A stretch of DNA of 64,000 nt from NCBI GenBank assembly GCA_963662965.1, contig OY759970.1, forward strand, positions 4,960,001 to 5,024,000. The letters are read 5' to 3'. The notes under the pieces are model-generated. The model had not been told where the DNA came from. It saw nothing but the letters and a program-made list of their open reading frames with translations, and ran no database searches. Each line of letters begins with the position of its first letter. The stretch's first letter is position 1. Below, one piece after another: positions 23,772-31,172 of this stretch. Made by a program: the position numbers and the translations under genes. The stretch is from DTWD01 sp963662965. GTDB taxonomy: Bacteria > Acidobacteriota > Vicinamibacteria > Vicinamibacterales > UBA8438.

Positions 23772-25493
23772 CTAACGACGGTCGAAAACCGGTGGAGCTT
23801 GGGGAATGGCCATTCCGTCGTGCCGCGGCTCGGAGGCACCGAAGTGGACACCGTCGAGGGTGCCCTGAACAGCCTGTCCATACCCAAACCCGCCGGTCCT
23901 CGCCGGCCGCACCTCGGGCTCATGGCCACGCGCGGCCAATTGCTCTCGCACTTCCGGCGGGATTAGTGCCTCGACGCGAACGTCGCATCCCGAGAACGAG
24001 CCCTTGGTGAACCGGCCTGCCTCCAAGGCCTCCTGGATATTGAAGCCGTAGTCGGCGATGTTGGCCACGAACTGCGCGTGGGCCTGAGCCTGGTTCCAGC
24101 CACCCATAATGCCGAACCCGATCTGGACGCCGTTCTTTTCCATGAAGGCCGGAATGATCGTGTGCAGCGGACGCTTCCGAGGTTCGAGCGTGTTGGGGTG
24201 CCCTTCTTCGAGCGTGAACAGCGCGCCGCGGTTGTGCAGCATGAACCCCGTGCCGGGCGGGACCAGACCGGATCCGAAGCCGCTGTAGTTGCTCTGGATC
24301 AAAGACACGATGTTTCCGTCCTGGTCGATCACTGACAGGTAGATCGTGTCGTTGCCCTCGGAGTCCGTGATCCCCCCGAAGTGCGACGGCTCGACCTCGC
24401 ATGCGGCCTGTCCGGGATTGATCAGCTTGGCGCGCTCGGCCGCGTGCGCCTTGCTCAGCATTTGCTCGACCGGGATCTGGGAAAACGCGGGGTCGCCCAC
24501 GTAGCGCAGCATGTCCGCGTAGGCCAGCTTCTTGGCCTCGATCATCGCGTGAAGCGCCTCCGCGCTGTGGAAGCCGTACTCACCTAGCGGGAACTGCTCC
24601 ATGAGATTCAGCATCATGAGCGCGGCAATACCTTGGGTGTTCGGCGGAATCTCGCTCACTGTCCAGCCGCGATACGTGGTCGAGATCGGGGTCACCCATT
24701 CGGCGTGGAACTCGCTGAGGTCCTCGGCCGCGAACGTGCCGCCTTGTTCACGCGAGATCTGCACGATCGCCTGGGCAGTTTGTCCCGTGTAGTACCCGTC
24801 GCGGCCACGCTCGGCGATGCGCCTGAGCGAGGCGCCGAGATCCGGGTTGCGGAAGAGCTCACCCGCGGCGGGCGCGAGATCGCCAATCAAGAAGGTGGCC
24901 CTTGCATTCGGGTGCTCCGAAAGCCACGGGGCCGCTCGACCCCAACTACCGGCAATGACCGGTGAGAGCGGGAAGCCGTTCTCCGCATAGAAGATCGCGG
25001 GTGCCAGTAGCTCGGAAAACCGCAGCGTGCCAAAGCGCTCACGCAAGGCGTCCCATCCCGCGACCACCCCTGGCACTGTTACGGAATAGATGCCACGCTG
25101 GGGCATCTCGTCGAACCCCTTCGACCGGAGCAACTCGACCGTGCGCCCAGCCGGTGTCCAGCCACTGGCGTTCAGACCGTGGAGCTCGCCGGTCCTCGCC
25201 TCGTAGACCAGCGCGAACAAGTCGCCGCCGATACCGTTGCCGGTCGGTTCCATCAAACCAATCGCCGCGTTGACTGCGATCGCCGCGTCGGCGGCGTTGC
25301 CCCCACGTTCGAGAACCTGCACACCCGCGCGGGCGGCCAACGGCTGACTCGCCGCGACGATGCCATAGGTCGTGGCGACCACCGAGCGACCGACGACGGG
25401 TCGTCGCGACTCCGACGGGTCAGTCTGCGCCGACACCCCAAACGCAAGCGCTGCGACGACGATGGCGGACAGCAAAGCGAAATGGAGTCTCAT
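23772..25493 (-). CDS. ggt: Gamma-glutamyltransferase-type N-terminal nucleophile hydrolase
   Basis: 573 residues; exported (signal RLHFALLSAIVVAALAFGVSA). The family precursor cuts itself before a threonine, which then becomes the nucleophile for hydrolysis or transfer of gamma-glutamyl groups such as that of glutathione. The threonine is T383 in SEGNDTIYLSVIDQDGNIVSL, the usual position. Other family blocks: GIVAASQPLAARAGVQVLERGGNAADAAIA, GNGIGGDLFALVY, NYSGFGSGLVPPGTGFMLHNRG and FGIMGGWNQAQAHAQFVANI. The MLHNRG and MGGWNQ region fits the acyl-transfer pocket, although glutaryl-type amidases share it. ATG 25493 has GGGGTG six bases upstream; ATG 25499 is the alternative. It is a monocistronic gene. 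The stretch 25494-26332 upstream holds only relics. Confidence 0.9.
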   Translation of the reverse strand: MRLHFALLSAIVVAALAFGVSAQTDPSESRRPVVGRSVVATTYGIVAASQPLAARAGVQVLERGGNAADAAIAVNAAIGLMEPTGNGIGGDLFALVYEARTGELHGLNASGWTPAGRTVELLRSKGFDEMPQRGIYSVTVPGVVAGWDALRERFGTLRFSELLAPAIFYAENGFPLSPVIAGSWGRAAPWLSEHPNARATFLIGDLAPAAGELFRNPDLGASLRRIAERGRDGYYTGQTAQAIVQISREQGGTFAAEDLSEFHAEWVTPISTTYRGWTVSEIPPNTQGIAALMMLNLMEQFPLGEYGFHSAEALHAMIEAKKLAYADMLRYVGDPAFSQIPVEQMLSKAHAAERAKLINPGQAACEVEPSHFGGITDSEGNDTIYLSVIDQDGNIVSLIQSNYSGFGSGLVPPGTGFMLHNRGALFTLEEGHPNTLEPRKRPLHTIIPAFMEKNGVQIGFGIMGGWNQAQAHAQFVANIADYGFNIQEALEAGRFTKGSFSGCDVRVEALIPPEVREQLAARGHEPEVRPARTGGFGYGQAVQGTLDGVHFGASEPRHDGMAIPQAPPVFDRR

Positions 25494-25711
25494 GGTCATC
25501 ACCCCGGCGAAAGACACGTTAACCGCTGATCGAAACCGTTCGACCCACCAACTCGGTGAACGTGCAGGCACGTTAAACACTCGGCGTCCGTATTGCAACA
25601 CTGGAACCCAGAACAACTACCGGCGTGAGGACCCGAATTCCCTCCCAGGGAAGTCGTCTCGCCCGGCGAGACGATTGAGAAGTTCTCCGGTGTGTCTGGC
25701 CACGACAACCC

Positions 25712-25837
25712 CTACCGCGGCAGGGTCAGCGGCACGCCGGTGTCCTCGCCGTCCCGCACCGCGAACCGGCCGTTCACCAGGACGTGCACCGTGCCCTCCA
25801 CGAACTGATGGGGGTTCTCGAAGGTCGCGAGGTCGCG
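25712..25837 (-). pseudogene. D-aminoacylase-type amidohydrolase, 3' relic
   Basis: Reads RDLATFENPHQFVEGTVHVLVNGRFAVRDGEDTGVPLTLPR-stop as consecutive blocks. The pattern ATFENPHQ..EG..HVLVNG..V matches the C-termini of N-acyl-D-amino-acid deacylases. Upstream it merges directly into a cas3-like relic across a short tandem repeat (GAGGTCGC three times, 25822-25842). Confidence 0.6.
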
Positions 25838-25844
25838 AGGTCGC

Positions 25845-26025
25845 GAATGCGAGCGCACCAGACAGGAAGATGCACTAAGGTCTCAACCACCGCTGCAACA
25901 TCCGCACAATGATCGACCAGCGGATGCCACTCGGATGGAGCTCCTTCATTTCCTTTAACGTACTTGCCCCAGAATGTGGTCGCGTCTCCACGCACTCGGG
26001 TCCGCTCCTCTAATTCGGCTGCAAT
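25845..26025 (-). pseudogene. cas3: Cas3 HD-domain N-terminal relic
   Basis: The frame reads ELEERTRVRGDATTFWGKYVKGNEGAPS then EWHPLVDHCADVAAVVETLVHLPVWCARI. The order F/YWGK…HPLxxHCxDVAAVxxxL is the beginning of type I-E Cas3 proteins, with the histidine of the HD nuclease in HPLVDHCADVA. The HD doublet itself and the whole helicase are missing. The relic ends where the deacylase relic begins. No repeats of a CRISPR array and no other cas gene are present in the window. Confidence 0.5.
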
Positions 26026-26149
26026 TGCAATTCCAGTTCGCTCTTACACCGTCGCACAAACAGGCGCACGTATCACATAACCATCGGCGAGTACCTTGGC
26101 GATCTGTCTCGTCTTGTTCAAGGACATACTAACCGAGAGGCTCTAACGT

Positions 26150-26213
26150 GCCGCGGCGCGGCGGGCGGTTCAACGGCGCCGAGGGTTAGTCACGCGGGTG
26201 CGCGGCGTCCCCT
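26150..26213. repeat. Dispersed motif with Sel1-type tail
   Basis: GGCGGGCGGTTCAACGGCGC is followed by GTTAGTCACGCGGGTGCGCG and GCGTCCCC. The reverse strand of the second part reads GDAAHPRD-stop, the Sel1-type C-terminus. It lies 120 bases beyond the left end of the IS3 copy B. Confidence 0.6.
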
Positions 26214-26396
26214 CATTGAGGAAGGGGTGCCGGAAGGGGGCTTTAGGGCAGAGACATCTGGGGAGGAGGGGTTAATCTAAGGGTCCAATATCCGAAGCGC
26301 CTTACTTGGAATATCTGATTCGATAACGTAGGAGAGGTGGTCCCCATCCTTCAGACAGCTCAGCGGCCAAATTAAGGTGAAGTCCGGGTTCATAGA

Positions 26397-27281
26397 TCAG
26401 GCCGCCTCGTGCTGTGATGAGGTGGGGCAGAGCCCCGGTCTCGGAGCAGCCCCCACATTGTACGCCTCGTCTGGCGTTTGGTCCCCGAGCGACGAGTGCG
26501 GTCGCCGCTTGTTATAGAACTCGATCCACCAGCCGATGCCGGCGCGGGCGTCGGAGCCCGTGGCGTACTCCGCCAGGGAGACCTGCTCATATTTGAGCGA
26601 GCGCCACAGCCGCTCGATGAAGACGTTCTCCATCCAGCGGCCCTTGCCGTCCATCGAGATTTGGATCCCGGCGTTCTTGAGCCCGTCGATGAAGGCCAGG
26701 CTTGTGAATTGGCTCCCCTGGTCGGTGTTGAAAATCTCGGGGGGCCCGTCGCGGTCGAGTGCCTCGGCCAAGGCGTCAACACAGAAGCTCGACTCGAGCG
26801 TGTTCGCCAGCCGCCAGGCCAAGCCCTTCCGGCTCGCCCAATCCATGACCGCGACCAGAGAGAGAAAGCCGCGCGTCAGCGGGATGTACGTCACGTCCGA
26901 GCACCCCACGTGATTCGGCCGCGTGATCGCCAGGTCGCGAAGCAGGTACGGGTAGATCCGGTGCTCCGGGTGCGGCTCAGACGTCCTGGACCGTTGGAAG
27001 ATCGCCTGCAGGCCCAAGAGCCGCATCAAACGCCGGACGCGCTTACGGCTGACCCGGGTGCCCTGGCGGAGCAGCCAGCGCGTCATCTGCCGCGAGCCGT
27101 AAAACGGCGTCTCCAGAAACTGCTCGTCGATCCGCCTCAGTAGCTGCAGATTCAACGGGCTCTCGCCCGTGCCTTCATAGTAGAACGACGAGCGGGCGAT
27201 CGATACCAGGCGACACTGACGTGTGATGCTGAGCGCGACGTGGTCGGGATCCACCATCGTGACCCTCCGGCCGTGGCTCAA
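26397..27281 (-). CDS. IS3-family OrfB
   Basis: 294 residues. Catalytic residues in HVGCSDVTYIPL (D), FNTDQGSQFTS (D) and NVFIERLWRSLKYEQ (E). The usual CTDVTY/CADVTY motif has a preceding W changed to G (HVGCSD). Otherwise intact. Close in plan to 6152-7039 and 39671-40558. Expressed as an OrfAB fusion by -1 slippage at T TTT TTG (27305-27299). Confidence 0.85.
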   Translation of the reverse strand: MSHGRRVTMVDPDHVALSITRQCRLVSIARSSFYYEGTGESPLNLQLLRRIDEQFLETPFYGSRQMTRWLLRQGTRVSRKRVRRLMRLLGLQAIFQRSRTSEPHPEHRIYPYLLRDLAITRPNHVGCSDVTYIPLTRGFLSLVAVMDWASRKGLAWRLANTLESSFCVDALAEALDRDGPPEIFNTDQGSQFTSLAFIDGLKNAGIQISMDGKGRWMENVFIERLWRSLKYEQVSLAEYATGSDARAGIGWWIEFYNKRRPHSSLGDQTPDEAYNVGAAPRPGLCPTSSQHEAA

Positions 27282-27562
27282 CGGCCGAAGGCCTTCGACA
27301 AAAAATCCCGTTCGATCACCAGCTCGCCCACCTTCGCTCGCAACTCCTTGATCTCGGCCTCTCGAGAGGCCTCCTGGTGCTCGGGCTTACCTGCGAAACT
27401 CACCAGCACCTGTTCGCGGGCCTGCTTCTTCCAGTTGGCGATCAGATTCGGGTGGACGTCGTACCGAGCGACCAGCGCAGCCATCGTCGCCTCTTCGCGG
27501 AGAGCCTCCAGCGCGACTTTCGCCTTCAGCTCAGCCGGGTAGCTTCGTCTCTTTCGTGGCAT
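27278..27562 (-). CDS. IS3-family OrfA
   Basis: 94 residues, helix-turn-helix (ALVARYDVHPNLIANWKKQA) and coiled C-terminus ending RDFLSKAFGR-stop. Very close to the OrfA at 5871-6155 but with a different middle (REQVLVSFAGKPEHQ). The stop overlaps the orfB start by four bases. Confidence 0.85.
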   Translation of the reverse strand: MPRKRRSYPAELKAKVALEALREEATMAALVARYDVHPNLIANWKKQAREQVLVSFAGKPEHQEASREAEIKELRAKVGELVIERDFLSKAFGR

Positions 27563-27627
27563 TCCAGATTCCTCCTGTCGGATCTGGACTCCACCTTAGC
27601 AAGCTGTCCGAATTTCGGGGACCACCT

Positions 27628-28161
27628 CTAGGTGCGCCCCCCGAAGGTCGCCCCCCACGGGATACCACCATCGGCTAGTGACTCCGTAAAGAACGTTACT
27701 GTCTCGGTCTCCAGGTCAAACTCGACCTTGGTCGTTCGCGAACCGCCGGTACGGGGTACAGATGGACGATAAATCCCCTCCTTGACAGGCGACTGAAGCA
27801 GTGTTTCCAAAAACCGTTGAAATGCATCCAAGGGAACTACAACATCCGCATCCCGCGTTAGTACAGGGGGGAGGGACGCATGAGTGTTAATCCTTTTAGA
27901 GCTTGCCACGCCTACAAATCCGACTGATTGCAGTTCGAGCGCAACGGACGATTCGAAGAGAGTCCCGCCGCCGATTATGTCAGTGTCGTACACCTCGGAC
28001 CTGCTCTTCTCAATCTTCATCGCCAGGACGTCTGGCCGCCCAGTAAACCACTCGAGAGCTTGGAACTCGGCGACCGTCTCCTGCTGCGCGTAGAGCGGCG
28101 CAATGAACGCCGCGAGGCTGAAAACGACCGTAGCGACGAGGGGTGTATGGTGATTGGTCAT
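27628..28161 (-). CDS. Exported protein of unknown function, C-terminus replaced by IS3 insertion
   Basis: 177 residues with a signal peptide (LVATVVFSLAAFIAPLYAQ) and a beta-rich body (FESSVALELQSVGFVGVASS, VVVPLDAFQRFLETLL, TTKVEFDLETETVTFFTESLADGG). Family not recognised. The stop TAG (27630-27628) uses one base of the target duplication and two bases of the IS end, so it is created by the insertion. Removing the IS joins GGRT to YVIESDIPSKALRILDP and a stop at 26279-26277, giving 194 residues. Whether the shortened protein works is unknown. ATG 28161 has GGAG about eight bases upstream. Confidence 0.65.
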   Translation of the reverse strand: MTNHHTPLVATVVFSLAAFIAPLYAQQETVAEFQALEWFTGRPDVLAMKIEKSRSEVYDTDIIGGGTLFESSVALELQSVGFVGVASSKRINTHASLPPVLTRDADVVVPLDAFQRFLETLLQSPVKEGIYRPSVPRTGGSRTTKVEFDLETETVTFFTESLADGGIPWGATFGGRT

Positions 28162-28204
28162 ATGTGCTCTCCGACGACCACGACGATGTCAGCGTAGACG
28201 CCGA

Positions 28205-28300
28205 TCCTACCGCTGGCTAGCAGGCGGTTCAATGCGGGGGGTTAGGGCGCAGCATCTCGGTTGAGCTGCCCGCTGCTCCGCGCATTGAACCCCCTGCCAG
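28205..28300. repeat. Two facing variants of the dispersed motif
   Basis: CTAGCAGGCGGTTCAATGCG at about 28215 and, inverted, GCGCATTGAACCCCCTGCCAG at 28280-28300. Together they form a divergent inverted pair around about 50 bases. Confidence 0.5.
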
Positions 28301-28303
28301 CCA

Positions 28304-28384
28304 TGGGCGCTCGAACGCGCCATCGCGCGCTTCGTCGACGCCTACCACCACCGCCGCCTACACGAAGCCCTCGACAACGTCACC
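28304..28384 (+). pseudogene. Integrase-core transposase, C-terminal relic
   Basis: Reads WALERAIARFVDAYHHRRLHEALDNVT. The pattern I.RFV..Y...R.HE.L.NVTP is the end of IS3/IS481-type OrfB proteins. It does not derive from any of the three intact IS3 copies here, whose ends differ. Confidence 0.55.
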
Positions 28385-28448
28385 CTCTGGGCGGCTTCGT
28401 GTGTAGCGCAGCAAGCCTGCTCGCCGCGCTGTAGCATCGACCTATTGG

Positions 28449-29183
28449 CTAGAACAACCGGATGCCGAAGTCGGCGAAAAGGTAGGGCACGAGCACGCGC
28501 GTTCGCCCCAGAGCTTGAAGAAGCTGACCCGTCGGGCTGATCTCGAAGTCATCGACGTTGAACCTCGTGATGCTGACGCGCATCCCTGTTTCGAAAAACA
28601 AGAACGAAGGCCGTTGCACGATGCTGAGCTCGATGAACGGATAAACCGTGCCGTCGCTGGCCGTGCCGAGAAACGGCACGTCGGCATTCCGATGTATGTA
28701 GGTGTGCCGATACCGGACCGTGCCGTCGTCTGTGAACGCGAACTCGGTCTGGTCGAAGTTGAGAGAGGGCAGACCCCATTCGACGCCGCCGCCAACCTTG
28801 ACGGCGAACACCTTCACATCGAAGTCACGAAAGACGCTCCCACTGAACATGTGACCCGACTCGGCGCGGCGTAGACCGTCTTTTCGGTAGCCGATCGAGA
28901 AGCCGGACAGCTGAAGTAGGGTGTCCCCGAAGTAGCTCTCGAACTCCAGCTTCGCGCTGACTAGGTCGTAGTTCGTGCCGAAGAGGTTCACGTCCCACTG
29001 CGTCAGGCTACTGCGCTTGAAAATGTCAGCTTGTCCGTGGGCAATGCCTGTCTGGAGATACGTCCCGGACTTGCGGCGGCCATCCGTTCTCGTGTCCGAA
29101 GACTGCGCCCAGACCCCCGCCGGAAGGCTGAGGCACACGACGAGGGCGAGCGTGCCGAACGACGTCGGGTGGTGCCACATCAT
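28449..29183 (-). CDS. Predicted outer-membrane beta-barrel protein
   Basis: 244 residues with a signal peptide (TSFGTLALVVCLSLPAGVWAQ). The mature part is a series of alternating polar/hydrophobic strands (YDLVSAKLEFESYFGDTLLQLSGFSIGYR, VKVFAVKVGGGVEWGL, FFETGMRVSITRF). It ends with LVPYLFADFGIRLF, a C-terminal phenylalanine as in barrels inserted by BamA. No named family. It follows the gene at 29188 by four bases and should be translated from the same mRNA. Confidence 0.6.
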   Translation of the reverse strand: MMWHHPTSFGTLALVVCLSLPAGVWAQSSDTRTDGRRKSGTYLQTGIAHGQADIFKRSSLTQWDVNLFGTNYDLVSAKLEFESYFGDTLLQLSGFSIGYRKDGLRRAESGHMFSGSVFRDFDVKVFAVKVGGGVEWGLPSLNFDQTEFAFTDDGTVRYRHTYIHRNADVPFLGTASDGTVYPFIELSIVQRPSFLFFETGMRVSITRFNVDDFEISPTGQLLQALGRTRVLVPYLFADFGIRLF

Positions 29184-29187
29184 CGGT

Positions 29188-30183
29188 CTATGGCCTACCG
29201 GTCAGAAGCTCGAAAAGCGGGCTCCTCGCGTAGTGGGGGAACCTCCCCGGATTGCGCATGAGGCTGAAGCCCGTGTCGGGGCCGGTGTCCCCGCCCCACA
29301 TGATGTACCAGTACACTCGTTCCGCCCTCACCAGGTTGCGGATGCGCGGGTAGTTGTCCCGGACCCAGGACATGTGCAGATCTGGATCTGGGATACCCGA
29401 CTCGGTGACCCACAGGCGGAACTGGCGGAGCGCTCCCCCGAGTAGTCCGGAGTACTGACCAACATGGTCGAGGTCGTACAAATTGATGGCGATGATCACA
29501 TGACGTGGATCGAAATCCGTGATCCCGAGATTTACCATTGACTCCAACTCCTCTGGTCCGTGTAAGCCCGAACCGAGGGTGGACTGGGTCAGCAGTGTGG
29601 CGCGCCCCGGGTAGCGATTCTGCACGTGGTCGTAGATCTGCCGAAACAGCGTCATGTACTGCTCGATGGTGATCGTTGGTCCCGAGGTCGGAACAATCGT
29701 CGTGACCTCGTTGCCGATCTGAAAATGACGTATCTCTGGAAAGGCGGCGAAGATCTGGTCGATCTCTTGCTCGACATTCGCCGAGAAGAGGAATTCGTTG
29801 CTGATGAGCCCGAGCAGTTCGATGCCGGTGTCCCTGATGGTGCGGTACGTCGGGTCGGCCGGGCTGAGACTTCGAGAGATCTCGATCCGGGCCCCTCGCA
29901 GCCGACCTGCAGACTGCAAGGCAGACACGGCATCGCGATACGCGGCCTGCGCCTCACCGGTCACGTGAATCCCAACGTACGGGGACCATTGGGCGAGCAC
30001 CTCGCCGGCCAGTCGAGGGTCGGACAGCACATCGCTGGGACTCAGGGGAGAGAGGGTTCGGCCGCTGTCACAGGCCGCACCGGCCGAGAAAAGCAGCCAA
30101 ACGACAATGATGCTTCGACGCACTCGTGCAACGTTTCCAAAGACCATGCCAGAAATGCTCTTTCGGGAAGTCACCGCGGACAC
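29188..30183 (-). CDS. Exported glycoside-hydrolase-like (TIM-barrel) protein
   Basis: 331 residues. An N-terminal hydrophobic segment ends in a cysteine (VVWLLFSAGAAC), possibly a lipoprotein signal although the lipobox is weak. The fold signals are those of clan-A glycoside hydrolases: a glutamate after Asn in HFQIGNEVTTIV (acid/base position) and another in LWVTESGIPDPD (nucleophile position), separated by about 120 residues. The exact family and sugar cannot be told, and the protein is short. The GTG at 30183 or the ATG at 30147 may be the start. Next in the operon is the beta-barrel protein at 28449. A surface pair for carbohydrate handling is an inference. Confidence 0.55.
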   Translation of the reverse strand: MSAVTSRKSISGMVFGNVARVRRSIIVVWLLFSAGAACDSGRTLSPLSPSDVLSDPRLAGEVLAQWSPYVGIHVTGEAQAAYRDAVSALQSAGRLRGARIEISRSLSPADPTYRTIRDTGIELLGLISNEFLFSANVEQEIDQIFAAFPEIRHFQIGNEVTTIVPTSGPTITIEQYMTLFRQIYDHVQNRYPGRATLLTQSTLGSGLHGPEELESMVNLGITDFDPRHVIIAINLYDLDHVGQYSGLLGGALRQFRLWVTESGIPDPDLHMSWVRDNYPRIRNLVRAERVYWYIMWGGDTGPDTGFSLMRNPGRFPHYARSPLFELLTGRP

Positions 30184-30504
30184 GATAGTACTTTTCGACC
30201 GACCCGCCGTGGGCGCTGTCTTCCGGTGTAGTTGTTACAGAGTGAAGGGGCCGATCGCCCCGATCTTCCCGAGAGAGTGTGGTCGACACCCTCAGCCTGG
30301 GGGTGCCGAGGGTTCGGGGGCCAGCACTATGCCCTTCCCGAGAGAAGGGTGACACTTCATTCCGGAGACATCGGTAACACTCAGAGACGCTGATAGGATC
30401 AGCGTACTGGCCAGAGGCATGGTGGTCCAGGCTGGGGTTTATGGGGAGTTGATGTCTCAGCCAGGCACTTTCTCTGACTTGATTACGCGGCACAACTTGC
30501 TTAG

Positions 30505-31100
30505 GGTCGCACTCTGGGATGGGGAACCCCCTCGCCTTCAGGCGACGCCTTCAGGAGGCTTGCGATACGATGGCCGGCCATGCGCGACTACCGTCGGTCG
30601 GCCCATACGATTCATGTGGTGCACTGTCATTTCGTCTTCTGCACGAAGTATCGCAAGCCTGTCCTGCGGGGCGACATCGGCTTGGAGGTCCGCAAGCAGA
30701 TTCAGAAAATCTGTCGGGGGCGTGACATCGAGATTCTGCAGGGGCACGTCCGGCCGGATCATGTCCACCTGTTGCTGAGCATCCCGCCGCACTTGTCCCC
30801 GAGCCGCGTGATGCGGGCGGTCAAAGGCAAGACATCGCACCGATTGCTGATGGACAACCGGCGGTTGAAGAAGACGTTCTGGGGGCATCATCTGTGCGCC
30901 CATGGCTATTTCGTGGCGAGCAGCGGCAACGTGACGGACGAGACGATCGCCGAGTACATTCGGTTGCAAGGGGACGACCCGTCGGCCGATGAGCGTTTTC
31001 AGGTATCCGAGTGAGGGTGATGGAGCCATCTATCGTGCGGAGAGCCTTCAGTCGACTTTAGTCGAGGATGACTCCCCCGCCTTCAGGCGGGGGAGTTTGG
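30505..31100 (+). mobile_element. IS200/IS605-type element (tnpA only)
   Basis: The TnpA gene is flanked by stem-loops: TCGCCTTCAGGCGA at about 30533-30546 and CTCCCCCGCCTTCAGGCGG (continuing GGGAG) at about 31072-31095. This fits the imperfect palindromes near the ends of this family. No inverted ends and no target duplication, as expected. Exact limits are not determined. Confidence 0.7.
30580..31014 (+). CDS. tnpA: IS200-type Y1 transposase
   Basis: 144 residues, normal length. A single-strand transposase of the HUH class. The HUH metal motif is in PDHVHLLLSI and the catalytic tyrosine in ETIAEYIRLQG. The conserved CHFVFCTKYRKPVL and LKKTFWGHHLCAHGYFVASSGNVTDE are intact. It may be active. 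The element inserted between a glycoside-hydrolase-like gene and a PQQ-like protein gene. Confidence 0.9.
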   Translation: MRDYRRSAHTIHVVHCHFVFCTKYRKPVLRGDIGLEVRKQIQKICRGRDIEILQGHVRPDHVHLLLSIPPHLSPSRVMRAVKGKTSHRLLMDNRRLKKTFWGHHLCAHGYFVASSGNVTDETIAEYIRLQGDDPSADERFQVSE

Positions 31101-31172
31101 GCTCAAGAAGATACCGGCGGGTCTTTCGCAGTCCGTGGTGAAAGTACGGTGTCGCACCTGAGGGAGCAGTCG

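Larger units (their letters stand above)
26333..27629 (-). mobile_element. IS3-family element, copy B (1,297 bp)
   Basis: Perfect 13-bp inverted ends AGAGGTGGTCCCC at 26333-26345 and 27617-27629. Target duplication AGG at 26330-26332 and 27630-27632. Inserted near the 3' end of the secreted-protein gene at 27628-28161, in the same direction as that gene. Confidence 0.9.

Noticed and set aside
25822..25842. Tandem GAGGTCGC triplet as a microsatellite-type switch
   Set aside because: It lies at the junction of two gene relics and does not control an intact gene; it is more likely the deletion joint.
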